DNA of 64,000 bases, taken from Enemella evansiae. GTDB taxonomy: Bacteria > Pseudomonadota > Alphaproteobacteria > Rhodobacterales > Rhodobacteraceae. The notes below the pieces were generated by a model. That model ran no database searches, had not been told where the DNA came from, and worked only from the letters and a program-made list of their open reading frames with translations. The first letter of the stretch is position 1. Each line of letters begins with the position of its first letter. Position numbers and translations under genes: made by a program. Shown piece by piece: positions 1 through 7,836 of the stretch. The DNA is taken from assembly GCA_017255395.1 (NCBI GenBank), contig JAFKDC010000015.1:62001-126000 (forward strand), read 5' to 3'.

Positions 1-397
1 CATCGACCGGGTGGCGAAGCCCGAGGGCCTGCCGTCCTTCGGCTCCAGCGCCGAGGCTCACCGCATCCGCCGCCTGAGGCGGCTGAACGGCAGGCCCGCC
101 ATTCTGGAAGAGATCTGGCTGGATGGGGCTTATACGGACCGGATCGAACGGCGCGATCTGTCGGAATCGCTCTACCGCTTCTACCGCGAGCGGCTTGACC
201 TGTGGGTCACCCGCGCCGAGGACCGCATGAGCCTGCTGCCCGTCCCCGACTGGGCGCCCGATGCCTTCGGACCGCGCCCCGGCGCGCCCTGCCTTTGTGC
301 GACGCGGGTAAGCTTTGCGCGGGACGGCGCGCGGGCCGAGGTGTCCCGCGGCTGGATCGACACCGAGGTGGCGACCTATGTGGCGCGGCTGAAATGA
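1..397 (+). CDS. GntR-family transcriptional regulator, UTRA domain (5' partial)
   Basis: The reading frame is open from base 2 and ends at the TGA at 395-397, so the N-terminal part lies before the window. The visible 131 residues look like the UTRA effector-binding half of an HutC-type GntR regulator: the stretch around RLNGRPAILEEIWLD, then a tyrosine-rich helix (SESLYRFYRE), and a closing strand pair ending in an R-G-W-I-D-T-E segment. The DNA-binding winged helix is expected upstream but not visible. The stop codon overlaps the start of the next gene (ATGA), so it is co-transcribed with the oxidoreductase and probably regulates that sugar or polyol catabolic operon. The effector is unknown. 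Confidence 0.8.
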   Translation, partial: IDRVAKPEGLPSFGSSAEAHRIRRLRRLNGRPAILEEIWLDGAYTDRIERRDLSESLYRFYRERLDLWVTRAEDRMSLLPVPDWAPDAFGPRPGAPCLCATRVSFARDGARAEVSRGWIDTEVATYVARLK

Positions 398-1479
398 CAG
401 CGGGGGCGCTGCGCTACGGCGTCATCGGCTGCGGCATGATGGGGCAGGAGCACCTGCGCAATATCGCCCTGTTGCCCGGCGCGCGGGTCGCCGCGATCTT
501 CGAACCCGATGCGCATATGGCGGCCATCGCGGCCACCTTGGCCCCCGGCGCCGTGCTGTGCCCGAACCTTGCCGCGCTTCTTGATATAGAGGGCCTTGAC
601 TGCCTGCTGATCGCCAGCCCCAACCACTGCCACGTCGCGCAGTTGGAAGAGATCGCGCGCCGCCGTCCGCTGCCGGTGATGGTGGAAAAGCCGCTGTATA
701 TCTCCGAGGCAGAGGCGGCGCGGGTCGCTGCGCTGGACCTGCCGGTCTGGGTGGCCATGGAGTACCGCTACATGCCCGCCATCGCGCGCTTTCTGGACCG
801 GATCGATGCGGTCACCGGCGGCGCGACGATGCTGACGATCCGCGAGCACCGCTTTCCCTTCCTGCCCAAGGTGGGCGGCTGGAACCGCTTCAACCGCTAC
901 ACCGGCGGCACGCTGGTCGAGAAATGCTGCCATTTCTTCGACCTCATGCGGCTGGCGCTGAAGTCCGACCCGGTGCGGATCATGGCCAGCGGCGGCCAGA
1001 TGGTGAACCATCGCGCCGAACGCTACGGCGACGCGGTGCCCGACATCTGGGACAGCGCCTATGTCATCGTCGACTTCGCCAGCGGCGCCCGCGCCATGCT
1101 GGAACTGTGCATGTACGCCGAGGGCAGCCGCTTTCAGGAGGACCTGTCGGCCTGCGGCCCGGCAGGCCGGATCGAGGCGCGCGTCCCCGGCCCGGCGCGG
1201 TTCTGGCCCCCGGCGCTGGGGCCTTCGCCGCTGGCCGAGGTCGAGGAAAGCCCGCGCCAGCCACCCGGACCGCAGGTTACCCGGCTGCCGCTGGACCCGG
1301 CGCTTCAGGCGGCGGGCGACCACAACGGCGCGACCTTTCACCAGCACCGCGCCTTTGCCGAGGCCCTGCGGGGGCGTGGCCCGTGGTCGGTGTCCCTGAG
1401 CGATGGCGCATGGGCTGCGCGCATGGGTCTTGCGGCACAACGTGCGGTAGAGGCGGGGCAGGTCGCGCACATCCTTTGA
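394..1479 (+). CDS. Gfo/Idh/MocA family NAD(P)-dependent oxidoreductase
   Basis: This 361-residue protein begins with a Rossmann fold (GVIGCGMMGQEH, residues 8-19) followed by the family's second-domain signatures: MVEKPLY near residue 100 with the conserved Glu-Lys-Pro, and a GGTLVEKCCHFFDL segment carrying the active-site His region. Members reduce or oxidise sugars, inositol or related polyols with NAD(P). The ATG at 394 was chosen because it overlaps the preceding stop (ATGA) and places the dinucleotide-binding motif near the N-terminus; an upstream in-frame start at 202 would lie inside the regulator gene. Together with that regulator it suggests a carbohydrate catabolic operon; the substrate cannot be read from the sequence. 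Confidence 0.88.
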   Translation: MTAGALRYGVIGCGMMGQEHLRNIALLPGARVAAIFEPDAHMAAIAATLAPGAVLCPNLAALLDIEGLDCLLIASPNHCHVAQLEEIARRRPLPVMVEKPLYISEAEAARVAALDLPVWVAMEYRYMPAIARFLDRIDAVTGGATMLTIREHRFPFLPKVGGWNRFNRYTGGTLVEKCCHFFDLMRLALKSDPVRIMASGGQMVNHRAERYGDAVPDIWDSAYVIVDFASGARAMLELCMYAEGSRFQEDLSACGPAGRIEARVPGPARFWPPALGPSPLAEVEESPRQPPGPQVTRLPLDPALQAAGDHNGATFHQHRAFAEALRGRGPWSVSLSDGAWAARMGLAAQRAVEAGQVAHIL

Positions 1480-1672
1480 GGAATGTTTGCGCTGTCTTTG
1501 CCGCAAATATGCCACAGAATACCCCAGATGTGGCTGAGAGAGGGGGAATATCCCTGTTTCCGGCTCAGCGTGACAGTTTCCATCTAGAGAATGTGTTGAA
1601 ATTGGGGTAACCTCGACCCCGAGCAAAACAGCCCAATAAAAATTATGGGCGCAGAGGCAGAGCGGTATTATT

Positions 1673-4600
1673 ATGAACGCGATCAATTTCGTGATCCGTA
1701 CCCGTGGGGGTACGGTCAACCATGGTTCTGTGGGTGGAGACGATCAGACATTTCTGATCGAAGCCGGGTCCGGGAACGACATTTCCCTGAACGTGGCGCA
1801 GTCCGATCTGCGCGGCTACGATCGGTCGGCCAATGACCTGTTGATCACCCTTGCCGATGGCCGTGTCATCGTGCTGGAGGGGTATTTCGACGAAGCCGGC
1901 ACCGCCGCGGCCAACCGCTTTTTCATCAGCTCCAACGGTGTCCTGAACGAAGTCGGCTTCATCGAGGCCGAGGGCGGGGCGCTGTTCGCGCAATACGGGC
2001 CGAGCGAGACATGGGGCAAATGGAGCCCCTCGGACGACCTGATCTTCGTCGACGATCCGATGGTGGCCGCTGACATGGCCTACATCGGCGAGGAGGAAGA
2101 GGTCAGCATGCTGGCGCCGGGACTTCTGGGCGCGGCGGGGCTTGGGGCTGGTGGCCTGGGTGCTGGCGCGGCTGCCGCCGTCGGCGGCGCCCTGCTGCTG
2201 GCGGGTGGTGGCGATGACGGTGACGGCGGCGGTGGAAACGACACCGTGGCTGGCGGCGACGACACCGTGGCTGGCGGTGACGACACCGTGGGCGGCGGTG
2301 ACGACACCGTGGGCGGCGGCGATGACACCGTGGGCGGCGGCGATGACACCGTGGGCGGCGGCGATGACACCGTGGGCGGCGGCGACGATACCGTGGGCGG
2401 CGGCGACGATACCGTGGGCGGCGGCGACGACACCGTGGGCGGCGGCGATGACACCGTGGGCGGCGGCGACGACACCGTGGGCGGCGGCGACGACACCGTG
2501 GGCGGCGGCGACGACACCGTGGGCGGCGGCGACGACACCGTGGGCGGTGGCGATGACACTGTGGGCGGCGGCGACGATACCGTGGGTGGCGGCGATGACA
2601 CCGTAGGCGGCGGCGACAACACGCCCTGGATTGCTCCGACCGTCGACGATCCGGATGGCAGCCATGTGATCGCCGGCGACGACGACCCGGTGATCGTGAT
2701 CTCGGGTACCGGCAATCCGGGCTCTGCCGTCGACGTCACCATCGGCGGCGAGACCGTGACCGTCGTGGCTGACACGGATCGCACATGGGAAGCGGTCTTT
2801 GACGGCGACGATTTCCCGCCCGATGGCGACTACGATGATGTCGACGTGGTGGTGACCGATCCCGACGGCACGGTGACCGAGCTTGACGGGCCGTCCTTCC
2901 TCATCGACACCACGCCTCCGGCGCTGGACCTGGAACAGGGCTTTGTCTCGACCGGCGATCTCTTCAATGCGGACGGCCACGCGGGTGGCGTCGACCTGTC
3001 CGGCACCGGAGAGCCCGGCGCCTCGCTGGCCGTCACCGTGGGCGAGACGACGCAGACCGTCACGGTTTCCGACGACGGCGCATGGAGCGTCAGTTTCGAC
3101 GATACCGTTTTCCCGCAGGGCGAATACACCGCCGATGTGACGATCGCCAGCAGTGACGCCCATGGCAATACGACCACCGTTACCGACGCCGTGCAGATCG
3201 ATACCGTCAACACGCTGGAGTTGACAGAGCTGCCCTTGACCGGGGACGACCTGATTTCGGCGGTCGAGCAGGCAGGCGGCGTGACGCTGACCGGCACCGG
3301 CCAGACCGGCGCCGCCATCGTGGTTGCCGCAGAGGGGCAGGACTACACCACCACGGTCGGCGCGGACGGTGCATGGAGCGTCGTTCTGGACGCCCTGCCC
3401 GAAGGCACCTACGACACGGTCGTGACCGTCACCTCCACCGATCCGGCGGGCAACGTCACGACGGTGGACCACAGCTTCAGCGTCGATACCGAGATCGCGC
3501 TGTCTGTCGATACGGCAAGTGTGGGGGGCGACGGCGTGGTGAACGCTGCGGAGGCGGCCGAGGGTGTGACCCTGACCGGCACCGCAGAGCCGGGTGCCGC
3601 CGTCACCGTCACCGCGAACGGTCACAGCTACAGCGCCACGACGGACAGCGACGGCGCATGGGCGGTCGATATGCCCGCCGCCGATCTGCCCTCTGGCACC
3701 GGTGACATGGAAATCACCGCCACCGCCACCGATGCGGTCGGCAACACCACCACCGCCACCGGCACGGTCGGGGTCGATACCGAACTGGCGTTGACGGTCG
3801 AAACCTCGACGCTGGCCGTGGACGGCATCGTCAACAGTGCCGAACACGCCGGAACCGTGGTTTTCTCCGGCAGCGGCGAACCCGGTGCCGTGGTCACCAT
3901 GGAGCTGTACGGCGAAACGGCGACCTCTACCGTGGGGGCCGATGGGGCCTGGTCGATGCCCTTCCCGGGCTCGGTCCTGCCGGTGAACGCCGGTGCCGCG
4001 CCGATCGTGGCGACGGCCACGGTCACGGCAACCGACGCGGCGGGTAACATCGCCACCGCTTCGGGCGCCTTCCAGATCGATGTGACCACGCAGGTCGAGG
4101 CCTACACGGCAACCGTCGAGGGCGATGGCGTGGTGAACGCGGCAGAGCGCGCCGATGGCGTGGTGCTGACCGGGCAGGCAGAGCCGGGCTCTGCCGTCAC
4201 GGTCACCGCGAACGGCGTGCAGTACGAGGCCACGGTGGCCGAGGACGGCGCATGGTCCGTGACCCTGCCCGCCGATGATGTCCCCGAGGGCGAGACGGTG
4301 ATGGAGGTTGCCGCCACCGCCACCGACGCCGCCGGCAACGTGGCGACGGTCACCGGCAGCATTGCCATCGACACCGAAACCAATGTCGCGGTGATGACCG
4401 AGACGGTCGAGGGTGAGGGTGTCGTCAATGCCGCCGAGCGGTCGGACGGCGTGACCCTGACCGGCACGGCGGAACCCGGCAGCACCGTCACCGTTGCACT
4501 GGGCAGCGTGACCCACGCCGCCACGGTCGCGCCGGACGGGTCCTGGACCGCGGATTTCTCGGTTGCCGAGATCCCGACCGGCGAACGCAGCCTGACCGTG

Positions 4601-6436
4601 ACCGCCACCGCCACCGACCCGGCGGGCAACGTCGAGAGCGCCTCGGGCACCGTCGACGTGGACACGCTGGTGCGGAACTTCACGCTGGGTGGCACGCCGG
4701 GCGGCGCCGATGGCGTGATCAACGCCGAAGAAGCCTCGGCGGGTCTGACCATGACCGGCACGACCGAACCCGGAGGCGCCGTCCTGCTGACGCTTGGCGC
4801 CGAGACAGTGGCCGCCACGGTGGACGCTGCAGGCAACTGGACGGCCAGCTTCGCGGCCTCGCAACTGCCGGTGGGCGAGCAATCGCTGGTGCTGACGGCG
4901 GTCTCGACCGACGCGGCGGGCAACACCGCGACCCTGACCAAGACGGTCACGGTGGATACCGACGCGGGCATCCTGACCATCGACCCCGACCCGATCGAAG
5001 GCGACGACGTGGTGAACCATGCCGAAGCCTCGGACGGGGTGATCCTGACCGGCACCTCCACGCCCGGCCAGATGGTCGAGGTGACCCTGAACGGCGTGAC
5101 GCACAGCGTACGCACCGATGCGGACGGGACATGGACGGCGCCCTTCGCGGCGGCAGAGATAGCGCCCGGCACCTATGTGGCGGAGATCACCGCCACCATC
5201 ACCGACAGCGCGGGCAACACCCTGACCCGCACCGACAGCGTCAACGTTGACACCGAGGTGCTGAACTTCACCGGCTCGGGCGAGCCTGTCGAAGGCGACA
5301 ACGTCATCAACGCGGCAGAGGCCTCTGACGGCTTCATCCTGACCGGCACCACAGAACCGGGCGGCACGGTCACGGTTACCGTCGAGGGCGTGACCCATAC
5401 GGCCATGGTGGCGGCGGACGGCAACTGGACCGTTGCGTTCGCGGCGGCGGATCTGCCGGGCGGCGAATACGCCTCGGGTGCGGTGATCGCCACGACCGAT
5501 GCGGCGGGCAACACGGCCGAAACCGCGATCAGCTTCGCCGTGGACACAGAGGTCAACCGCCTCGCCTTGTCCGAGACCCCGGTTACCGGCGATGGCGTGA
5601 TCAACGCGCTCGAGGCGCAGGCGGGCTTTGCCCTGACCGGGGTGGTCGAAGCGGGATCGACCGTGTCGGTCACGCTGGGCGGGGTGGCGCATGTGGCCAC
5701 GGTCGATGCCGCAGGCAACTGGACGGTGGACATCCCCGCCGGTTCCATCCCCGAGGGCACACTGGACGCGCCGCTGCTGGTCGAGGCGACGGATGCGGCG
5801 GGCAACACCCGCACGCTCACCGACAGCATCGGCATCGACACGGATGCGCCGGAGGCGCTGGGCTGGACCGGCTATGGCCGCGACGGCGCCGGGGTGGACC
5901 TGATCCGCACTGAAATCTCGGAGGACACGGTCTTTCTGGGACAGTTGACCGACGCGGCGGGTACGCCGCTGGTGACGGCGGTGGATGTCAGCAGCAGCAA
6001 CGACCTCCCGGGGCTCGGCCAGACCTACATCAACCTAAACGGCCATGTGGCCGACGGTACGCACCTTGTGCTGGCGGCCACCGATGCGGCGGGCAACACC
6101 AACGGCAGCTACCTCGTGACCGACGATCCCAAGACGAACAAGGTCCTGATGTCCGACGACATTGCCGAGGCGCTGTCCGGCTATCAGGTCGACACCATCG
6201 ACCTGCATTTCGCCGAAGACAGCCAGCTGACCATCACGGAGGCGCAGATCATGGCGCTGTCTTCCACCACCGACACCGTGACGGTGCGTGGCGGGTCCGA
6301 CGACAGCGTCACGATCACCGGCGCCGAGGCGCAGGGCACGAAGGAGGTGGACGGCACCACGTTCAACGTCTTCTCGCTGGGCGATGCGACGCTGCTGATC
6401 GAAGACGAGATCACCGCTGTGACCGGCGTGGTCTGA
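1673..6436 (+). CDS. Bap-like giant adhesin with Ig-like repeats, predicted type I secretion substrate
   Basis: The 1587-residue acidic protein has no Sec signal. Residues 1-115 resemble the N-terminal BapA-prefix module of Bap/LapF-type adhesins. A Gly/Ala/Leu stretch (about 150-180) follows, then 18 heptapeptides of the GGGDDTV type (190-315). After these come about 11 bacterial Ig-like domains of 90-100 residues, each recognisable by a G-T-x-E-P-G turn and a D-G-x-W strand. The last 170 residues (about 1410-1587) lack both and resemble the C-terminal uncleaved signals of type I secreted adhesins, ending in a hydrophobic/acidic strand. No classical nine-residue RTX repeats are present. The exporter genes follow directly, so surface attachment or biofilm formation is the likely role. 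Start: ATG 1673; the ribosome binding site is weak. Confidence 0.85.
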   Translation: MNAINFVIRTRGGTVNHGSVGGDDQTFLIEAGSGNDISLNVAQSDLRGYDRSANDLLITLADGRVIVLEGYFDEAGTAAANRFFISSNGVLNEVGFIEAEGGALFAQYGPSETWGKWSPSDDLIFVDDPMVAADMAYIGEEEEVSMLAPGLLGAAGLGAGGLGAGAAAAVGGALLLAGGGDDGDGGGGNDTVAGGDDTVAGGDDTVGGGDDTVGGGDDTVGGGDDTVGGGDDTVGGGDDTVGGGDDTVGGGDDTVGGGDDTVGGGDDTVGGGDDTVGGGDDTVGGGDDTVGGGDDTVGGGDDTVGGGDDTVGGGDNTPWIAPTVDDPDGSHVIAGDDDPVIVISGTGNPGSAVDVTIGGETVTVVADTDRTWEAVFDGDDFPPDGDYDDVDVVVTDPDGTVTELDGPSFLIDTTPPALDLEQGFVSTGDLFNADGHAGGVDLSGTGEPGASLAVTVGETTQTVTVSDDGAWSVSFDDTVFPQGEYTADVTIASSDAHGNTTTVTDAVQIDTVNTLELTELPLTGDDLISAVEQAGGVTLTGTGQTGAAIVVAAEGQDYTTTVGADGAWSVVLDALPEGTYDTVVTVTSTDPAGNVTTVDHSFSVDTEIALSVDTASVGGDGVVNAAEAAEGVTLTGTAEPGAAVTVTANGHSYSATTDSDGAWAVDMPAADLPSGTGDMEITATATDAVGNTTTATGTVGVDTELALTVETSTLAVDGIVNSAEHAGTVVFSGSGEPGAVVTMELYGETATSTVGADGAWSMPFPGSVLPVNAGAAPIVATATVTATDAAGNIATASGAFQIDVTTQVEAYTATVEGDGVVNAAERADGVVLTGQAEPGSAVTVTANGVQYEATVAEDGAWSVTLPADDVPEGETVMEVAATATDAAGNVATVTGSIAIDTETNVAVMTETVEGEGVVNAAERSDGVTLTGTAEPGSTVTVALGSVTHAATVAPDGSWTADFSVAEIPTGERSLTVTATATDPAGNVESASGTVDVDTLVRNFTLGGTPGGADGVINAEEASAGLTMTGTTEPGGAVLLTLGAETVAATVDAAGNWTASFAASQLPVGEQSLVLTAVSTDAAGNTATLTKTVTVDTDAGILTIDPDPIEGDDVVNHAEASDGVILTGTSTPGQMVEVTLNGVTHSVRTDADGTWTAPFAAAEIAPGTYVAEITATITDSAGNTLTRTDSVNVDTEVLNFTGSGEPVEGDNVINAAEASDGFILTGTTEPGGTVTVTVEGVTHTAMVAADGNWTVAFAAADLPGGEYASGAVIATTDAAGNTAETAISFAVDTEVNRLALSETPVTGDGVINALEAQAGFALTGVVEAGSTVSVTLGGVAHVATVDAAGNWTVDIPAGSIPEGTLDAPLLVEATDAAGNTRTLTDSIGIDTDAPEALGWTGYGRDGAGVDLIRTEISEDTVFLGQLTDAAGTPLVTAVDVSSSNDLPGLGQTYINLNGHVADGTHLVLAATDAAGNTNGSYLVTDDPKTNKVLMSDDIAEALSGYQVDTIDLHFAEDSQLTITEAQIMALSSTTDTVTVRGGSDDSVTITGAEAQGTKEVDGTTFNVFSLGDATLLIEDEITAVTGVV
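2240..2617 (+). repeat. 18-copy 21-bp tandem repeat encoding GGGDDTV heptads
   Basis: Eighteen head-to-tail units of 21 bp begin with GACACCGTGG-type sequence and are in frame, so copy-number change by whole units would keep the adhesin in frame. The first two units read AGGDDTV, the rest GGGDDTV. Units differ mainly at third positions (GAC/GAT, GGC/GGT), so the array is not freshly amplified but is still similar enough for slippage or recombination. The repeat also creates long open frames on the opposite strand, which are artefacts. Confidence 0.95.
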
Positions 6437-6516
6437 CAGGCATAGCGTCCGGAGGCCCGGCTGAACCGGGCCCCGGATCCCGATAACCATAAAACGCGCT
6501 GTAACGGGGGCACGAC

Positions 6517-7836
6517 ATGAGCAGACGCAGGCGGAGCCTGGGCTTGATCGTCACTTTGGCGATGCTGCCCGGATGCATGAAGGATATGGCCGAGGGCACG
6601 GTCAGCCGGTTCAGGGGGGGCGACCCGGCACCCGTGGCCAGCGCGCCAGCGGTTGAGCGCGCCGTGGTCCGGCCCTCGCAGGCCTCCGAGATCATTTACA
6701 CCCTGCAACTGCGCTCCTCCGCCATAGAGCCGGGCACGCCCTATGCGCGGGTCGCCGATGCCGTGATCGCCTCGGACGCCCGCGTGGCAGAGGCGGAGCT
6801 GCGCGTCGCGCAACTGCGCGCAGAGGCGGCGGCGAAGAACTGGATGCCGCGTTTCGGGCCGCGTGTCTCGCTGGATTCGCTGGGGGCCTTTGTGGCGGAA
6901 CTGGTCATCAACCAGGTGCTCTTCGACAACGGGCGCAAGGTGGCGGAGCGCGATCTGGCCAAGGCCAATGTCGAGATCGCCGCCGTGGCCCTTGTCGAGG
7001 ACGGCAACAGGCGGGTGGGTGACGCGCTGTCTCTGTATCTGACCGCGCAGCAGAACCGTGACCTTGCGGCGCATCTGCGGGGCGCGCTGCAAGAGATGGG
7101 CCACTTCGAATGGGTCATCCTCGAGCGCGTGAAGGGCGGTGTCTCGGACATGTCCGACCTCAACGTTGTGCGGCAAAAGCTGGCCTCGATGCGGGCCCGG
7201 TCCGGCGAGGCGCAAGAGGCCGCGGCGGTGGCGCTTGCGGAACTGAACGCCATGTCGGCGCGCCCGCTGGCAGAGTTGTCCGGCCTCGGCGGCCTGCGCG
7301 AGCCGGGCGCCGGAGAGGCGCTGGGCGTGCTGCGGGCCCGGGCCGAACGCGAACGCACCATCGCCGAGGCGAAAATCGCCCGCGCGGGCCACCTGCCGGG
7401 CCTTGCGGCGACCGGCGCGCTTGGCCGTGACGGGCGGGTCACCGGCGGGCTGGAACTGACCACGGATTCGCTGTTTTCGCTGGGGACCATGGCGGAGTTC
7501 GAAGCCATCGAGGCGACACGGGTCAGTGCTGACCGCAGGGTGGGCGAGGCCCGCGAGGTGGCCGCGCGCCAGATCCAGTCGCAGCGTATCCAGCGCGACG
7601 CCTACCGGCGGCAAGGGCAGGAGGCGGCTGTCCTGACCGCTCAGGCCAGGACGAACCTCGATCTTTTCCGGGCGCAGTACGAAGGCGGTCAGCGGCAGGT
7701 CATGGACGTGGTTGGCGTATACGAGATCTACGCCACGGCCCTGGAGGCCGAGATAGACCTGCGTTACAAGGCCGCCCGCGCGGCGCTGGAGCTGGCCCGC
7801 CTGCAAGGCGCGCTGGCCGAAGGGACAAGCCTGTGA
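6517..7836 (+). CDS. TolC-family outer-membrane lipoprotein of the type I secretion system
   Basis: The 439-residue protein opens with a basic, hydrophobic signal ending at a lipobox-like LPGC (Cys about residue 20), so it is probably lipidated. The remainder is mostly long amphipathic helices with alternating Ala, Glu, Arg and Gln, the pattern of outer-membrane efflux proteins; helical hairpins with coiled-coil character lie at about 90-190 and 250-430. It should form the outer-membrane channel for the adhesin encoded 80 bp upstream. Its stop overlaps the start of the ABC exporter (GTGA), implying translational coupling. TolC proteins are usually 420-500 residues, so the length fits. Confidence 0.85.
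   Translation: MSRRRRSLGLIVTLAMLPGCMKDMAEGTVSRFRGGDPAPVASAPAVERAVVRPSQASEIIYTLQLRSSAIEPGTPYARVADAVIASDARVAEAELRVAQLRAEAAAKNWMPRFGPRVSLDSLGAFVAELVINQVLFDNGRKVAERDLAKANVEIAAVALVEDGNRRVGDALSLYLTAQQNRDLAAHLRGALQEMGHFEWVILERVKGGVSDMSDLNVVRQKLASMRARSGEAQEAAAVALAELNAMSARPLAELSGLGGLREPGAGEALGVLRARAERERTIAEAKIARAGHLPGLAATGALGRDGRVTGGLELTTDSLFSLGTMAEFEAIEATRVSADRRVGEAREVAARQIQSQRIQRDAYRRQGQEAAVLTAQARTNLDLFRAQYEGGQRQVMDVVGVYEIYATALEAEIDLRYKAARAALELARLQGALAEGTSL

Noticed and set aside
202-393. Upstream extension of the Gfo/Idh/MocA gene to 202
   Set aside because: The extension lies inside the regulator gene in another frame and is low-complexity; ATG 394 has the ATGA overlap.
2240-2617. Regular 21-bp repeats considered as a CRISPR array
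   Set aside because: There are no spacers; units are directly contiguous and in frame in a coding region.
1643-5692. 1349-residue open frame antisense to the adhesin
   Set aside because: It is a mirror of the repetitive, GC-rich coding strand; the composition is His/Arg/Gly-rich with no domain, while the plus-strand protein has clear domains.
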